Shown in pieces: positions 33,354 through 35,710 of a stretch of 35,710 bases of DNA (positions within the stretch are counted from its first letter, which is position 1; each line of letters begins with the position of its first letter). This stretch comes from CAYOVG01 sp964407285 (GTDB lineage Bacteria; Desulfobacterota; Syntrophobacteria; Syntrophobacterales; Syntrophobacteraceae), in NCBI GenBank assembly GCA_964407285.1, contig CAYOVG010000024.1, positions 1 through 35,710 of the forward strand, given 5' to 3'. The notes beneath the pieces are model-generated. The model was given only the letters and a program-made list of their open reading frames with translations. It searched no databases and was not told the origin of the DNA. The position numbers and the translations under genes were made by a program.

Positions 33354-34412
33354 ATGCGGGCAGCCCTTTACGGAATACGATCCACCGTGGAAACCCTGCC
33401 GCCGGGGTGCTTCGCCATGGTCATGGCCACGGGCATCGTCTCGATCGCGTGCCATCTGCTGGGATACGGCCGGGCGGCGGAATTTCTGTTCCGTCTCAAT
33501 GTGCTGTTCTATGTCGCCTTGTGGGGACTTACGATCGCCCGGCTGATCCGGTATCCCGGCAGGTGCCTGGCGGACCTCGGAGAGCACGCCAAGGGGGCAG
33601 GGTATCTTACGGTCGTTGCGGGAACATGCATTCTGGGTAATCAATTCTTCCTTCTGGCTCAGGACTTCGGTGTGGCCGCCCTCCTGTTCGTGATTGGCGT
33701 GGTTCTTTGGATATTGCTGATCTACAGCGTTCTTGCGGCTTTCAGCATCCGGGAAGTGAAGCCGGAACTGGGGGCCGGAATAAACGGCACATGGCTCATC
33801 GCGATTGTCAGCACGCAGTCCCTGTCGGTGCTGAGTGGTCTGCTTGCGGTTCAGTCTGAAGGATACCGGGAAGCGCTTCTCTTCTTCTCGCTCGCGATGT
33901 TTCTGCTGGGGTGCATGCTTTACGTGCTTATCATCACGCTCATTTTCTACCGGCTCATGTTCTTCGAGTTGAAACCGGAGCAACTGGGGCATCCCTACTG
34001 GATCAACATGGGGGCGGTCGCCATAACCACGCTGGCGGGAGCGACGCTCATCCTGAACAGCCGGGAATCCCCTTTCCTAGCCGGCTTGCTTCCTTTCACC
34101 ACCGGGTTCACGCTTCTATTCTGGACAACCGCCACGTGGTGGATACCCCTGCTTCTGCTCCTGGGGGCATGGCGGTTCGTGATCCGCCGCACTCCGTTCT
34201 CCTACGATCCGCAGTACTGGAGCATGGTGTTCCCCTTGGGAATGTACACGGTTTCGACTCTCAGGTTGTCGAACGCCGTCGGCCTGGACTTCCTGATGGA
34301 AATCTCCCGCTACTTCATCTTTGTCGCCATTTTGGCCTGGACCCTCACCTTCATCGGCCTGTTGCGCTCGATGGTAAGGATGGTCTTTCGTTCGGGACAA
34401 CTCCAGCGATGA
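33354..34412 (+). CDS. TDT/SLAC1-family anion transporter
   Basis: The product has 352 residues with about ten transmembrane helices. The N-terminus LPPGCFAMVMATGIVSIACHLLG and the late motif FTLLFWTTATWWIPLLLLLGAWR mark the tellurite-resistance/dicarboxylate transporter family (Pfam PF03595), which includes TehA, yeast Mae1 and Ssu1, and plant SLAC1. Members carry malate, sulfite, chloride or nitrate. The ATG at 33354 follows the narI stop by one base, with GGAG 9 bases upstream, so it is the fifth gene of the nar operon. A nitrate/nitrite transport role in place of NarK is an attractive inference. Sulfite or dicarboxylate export remains possible. Confidence 0.93.
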   Translation: MRAALYGIRSTVETLPPGCFAMVMATGIVSIACHLLGYGRAAEFLFRLNVLFYVALWGLTIARLIRYPGRCLADLGEHAKGAGYLTVVAGTCILGNQFFLLAQDFGVAALLFVIGVVLWILLIYSVLAAFSIREVKPELGAGINGTWLIAIVSTQSLSVLSGLLAVQSEGYREALLFFSLAMFLLGCMLYVLIITLIFYRLMFFELKPEQLGHPYWINMGAVAITTLAGATLILNSRESPFLAGLLPFTTGFTLLFWTTATWWIPLLLLLGAWRFVIRRTPFSYDPQYWSMVFPLGMYTVSTLRLSNAVGLDFLMEISRYFIFVAILAWTLTFIGLLRSMVRMVFRSGQLQR

Positions 34413-34627
34413 ACCGGTTGCCGGAATCTTCATTTACCCGATTCATTCACACACCGCCGGTTGCTTTTCCCTCGGCGTTTTTCTTACTGCCGACGATAGT
34501 CTTGTATGAGTCGCGTGGCTGCCCCTCGATCGGCAAGGGCAAAGCCGCGGGCGTGCCGGAGTTGGTGAGGGTGGGCAGGCGACTCGCGTCCGGCCGACTC
34601 CCCATATTAGACGCCTGGCAAGAATAA
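34409..34627 (+). CDS. Possible small unknown protein downstream of the transporter
   Basis: This is a 72-codon frame whose ATG overlaps the transporter stop in ATGA. It has no good Shine-Dalgarno sequence. The product (MNRLPESSFTRFIHTPPVAF and onward) matches no family I know. The opposite strand has an equally plausible 74-codon frame, so the stretch may be non-coding or a dispersed repeat. Confidence 0.15.
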   Translation: MNRLPESSFTRFIHTPPVAFPSAFFLLPTIVLYESRGCPSIGKGKAAGVPELVRVGRRLASGRLPILDAWQE

Positions 34628-35387
34628 AATATCCGTCCTCGCTGACCTATCATCGGCTTGTAGGCATTCAATAACGCTTTCAGGCGAGGAAACCGGATAG
34701 TTATTCATTGCCTGACGCCTTAATGTATCCTTTTTGTTTTGTTATCGATTCTATAAATTGACCGGAATCAACCTTCTCATTATCATGCTCCCGCTGGTGA
34801 TTCTTCGGAATGGAGAGCCATGTGATGCACATCCGGTCCATCAGAAGCTTATCGAAAAATGCGCCCGGTACACCGGACCTTTGGGCGGTAGTGACGGCGT
34901 GCCGCAGGATGAAGACCGGGACGGCTTCGCATCCTGGAAGCCGTGACCGCAATATGGACCATCCGGCGTTTTTCCTGGGACACCTGGAATTTACTTGCAT
35001 AGAATGCAAGGAAGTAGACCGGCAGGCTCTCAAAGCCGTCGCCGGCAACTGCGAGACGATCATGAGCAGGTTCAAGACGGAGCGCATGAACCCGAACCAC
35101 TCCCATCATCCCGGCCCATTGGCCGAAAAGCATGCGTGAAAAGAGTTGTAGTCAATCTGCTCGTCATGGGTGGAACTTTCAGAGATTTTGGAGCCTCTGG
35201 AGGCCGAAAACAAGGGGTCGGCGCCACATAAGAGTGTCATGAACAGCTCATGAAAGCAGCGCAAAAGTGTCATACGATCCGCATGAATGCCGGGTTTGCG
35301 GGCTCGGGGAAAAAAAATCGAACATGCTGCTTGAGGAGGCTGTATTGGAAAGTGTCGAAATACTTGTAGACGAGAGGGAGTTGTCTC
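34628..35387. other. Unassigned region without a convincing gene
   Basis: About 760 bases hold only short, mutually contradictory frames on both strands (for example 34810-35139 plus and 34701-35087 minus) with no recognisable domain. It contains an inverted repeat at 34631-34698, two GTGTCAT copies at 35234 and 35277, and two TCATGA boxes 11 bases apart. It could be gene debris or a mobile-element scar. Confidence 0.4.
34631..34698. repeat. Inverted repeat with a 41-base loop
   Basis: The left arm 34631-34642 (ATCCGTCCTCGC) pairs with the right arm GCGAGGA...GGAT at 34684-34698, with a three-base bulge. It lies downstream of the nar operon and may help end or protect the transcript. There is no U tract. 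Confidence 0.35.
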
Positions 35388-35710
35388 ATGAAAACCCCGG
35401 CCCGGCGCATCGCGGTCGCAAGCGCGCTACGGCTTGCGGGCCGCGGGCCGCGAAATGCCGGTCGGGCCGTCCTCGGCCCTCGCATAGGATGTCGTCGTGG
35501 ACGAGATGAGCCTCACGCCGCCGGTGCGACCATCCCAACGTGGCCATGCCGGAAGACAAGGCCAGCCGTTACGGCGCCGGCCTGCCGCCGGCCCGCGGCG
35601 CGGGCGCGCGAGTCCGTGTCGCAGCCCTTCAGCCTGCCCATGCTCCCCGCCGTGAAGAGTTGCTTCATCGGCGTGACGGCAGAGTTAATTTCCGGCCAGC
35701 GCCTACCGCC
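35388..35710 (+). CDS. Open frame of unknown function running off the right edge
   Basis: From the ATG at 35388, with GGGAG 7 bases upstream, the frame stays open for 107 codons to the window end. The product starts MKTPARRIAVASALRLAGRG and is extremely rich in Arg, Ala and Pro until about residue 80, then reads SLPMLPAVKSCFIGVTAEL. The composition is much more GC-rich than its neighbours, so a long open frame is expected by chance. I recognise no family; it may be a real unknown gene, a frameshifted remnant or non-coding. Confidence 0.25.
   Translation, partial: MKTPARRIAVASALRLAGRGPRNAGRAVLGPRIGCRRGRDEPHAAGATIPTWPCRKTRPAVTAPACRRPAARARESVSQPFSLPMLPAVKSCFIGVTAELISGQRLP

Noticed and set aside
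34447..34671. Minus-strand frame of 74 codons downstream of the transporter
   Set aside because: There is no ribosome binding site or domain, and an equally long frame exists on the other strand. It may be part of a dispersed repeat, but this cannot be shown from one copy.
1..35710. tRNA, rRNA, integrase or complete insertion sequence
   Set aside because: No cloverleaf-like, rRNA-like, recombinase or transposase sequence was seen on either strand.

Overview
This is a moderately GC-rich bacterial window. The gene content (a Wzx/Wzy-type exopolysaccharide cluster, a response regulator with TPR repeats, a SEC-C methionine aminopeptidase, and a narGHJI nitrate reductase operon) would fit a Gram-negative anaerobe or facultative anaerobe of the deltaproteobacterial type, for example a Syntrophobacter relative. 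That placement is an impression from family content, not a computed result.

Region 1 (about 1-18217, all minus strand) is one long exopolysaccharide or O-antigen locus. Read in the direction of transcription it holds a Wzz-like chain-length regulator, a BY-kinase-like ATPase with a broken P-loop, a polyprenyl-phosphate sugar transferase with a degenerate GGDEF-like N-terminus, and a three-gene set for a 2,3-diamino sugar (Gfo/Idh/MocA dehydrogenase, WbpD-like acetyltransferase, DegT aminotransferase). These are followed by a GT4, two GT2 enzymes, an AsnB-type amidotransferase, another GT4, an O-antigen ligase/polymerase-like membrane protein, a secreted beta-propeller protein, a secreted beta-helix protein and a Wzx flippase cut by the window edge. 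Together they would initiate, assemble, flip, polymerise and size-control a polysaccharide. The diamino-sugar genes plus AsnB suggest an amidated or acetamido-substituted uronic acid in the repeat unit.

Region 2 (18218-20434) holds a response regulator fused to TPR repeats, flanked by AT-richer non-coding DNA. Region 3 (20435-26305) holds map (type I methionine aminopeptidase with a SEC-C zinc motif), bioB, and a large two-domain PPDK-like protein that keeps the ATP-grasp and phosphohistidine residues but has an unrecognised C-terminal half in place of the PEP/pyruvate barrel. A glycerophosphodiester phosphodiesterase is convergent with it and overlaps its 3' end.

Region 4 (26730-34412, plus strand) is a complete membrane-bound respiratory nitrate reductase operon narG-narH-narJ-narI, followed at once by a TDT/SLAC1-family transporter that may replace NarK. 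A degenerate heptanucleotide repeat lies between narH and narJ, and similar sequence occurs at the 3' end of asnB. Region 5 (34413-35710) has no recognisable gene. It contains inverted repeats, paired TCATGA boxes and an open frame of unknown meaning running off the right edge.

The main points for a second look are the PPDK-like protein with a new C-terminus, the P-loop-deficient BY-kinase homologue, the GGDEF-like/sugar-transferase fusion, the AsnB plus diamino-uronate combination, and the TDT transporter in the nar operon.
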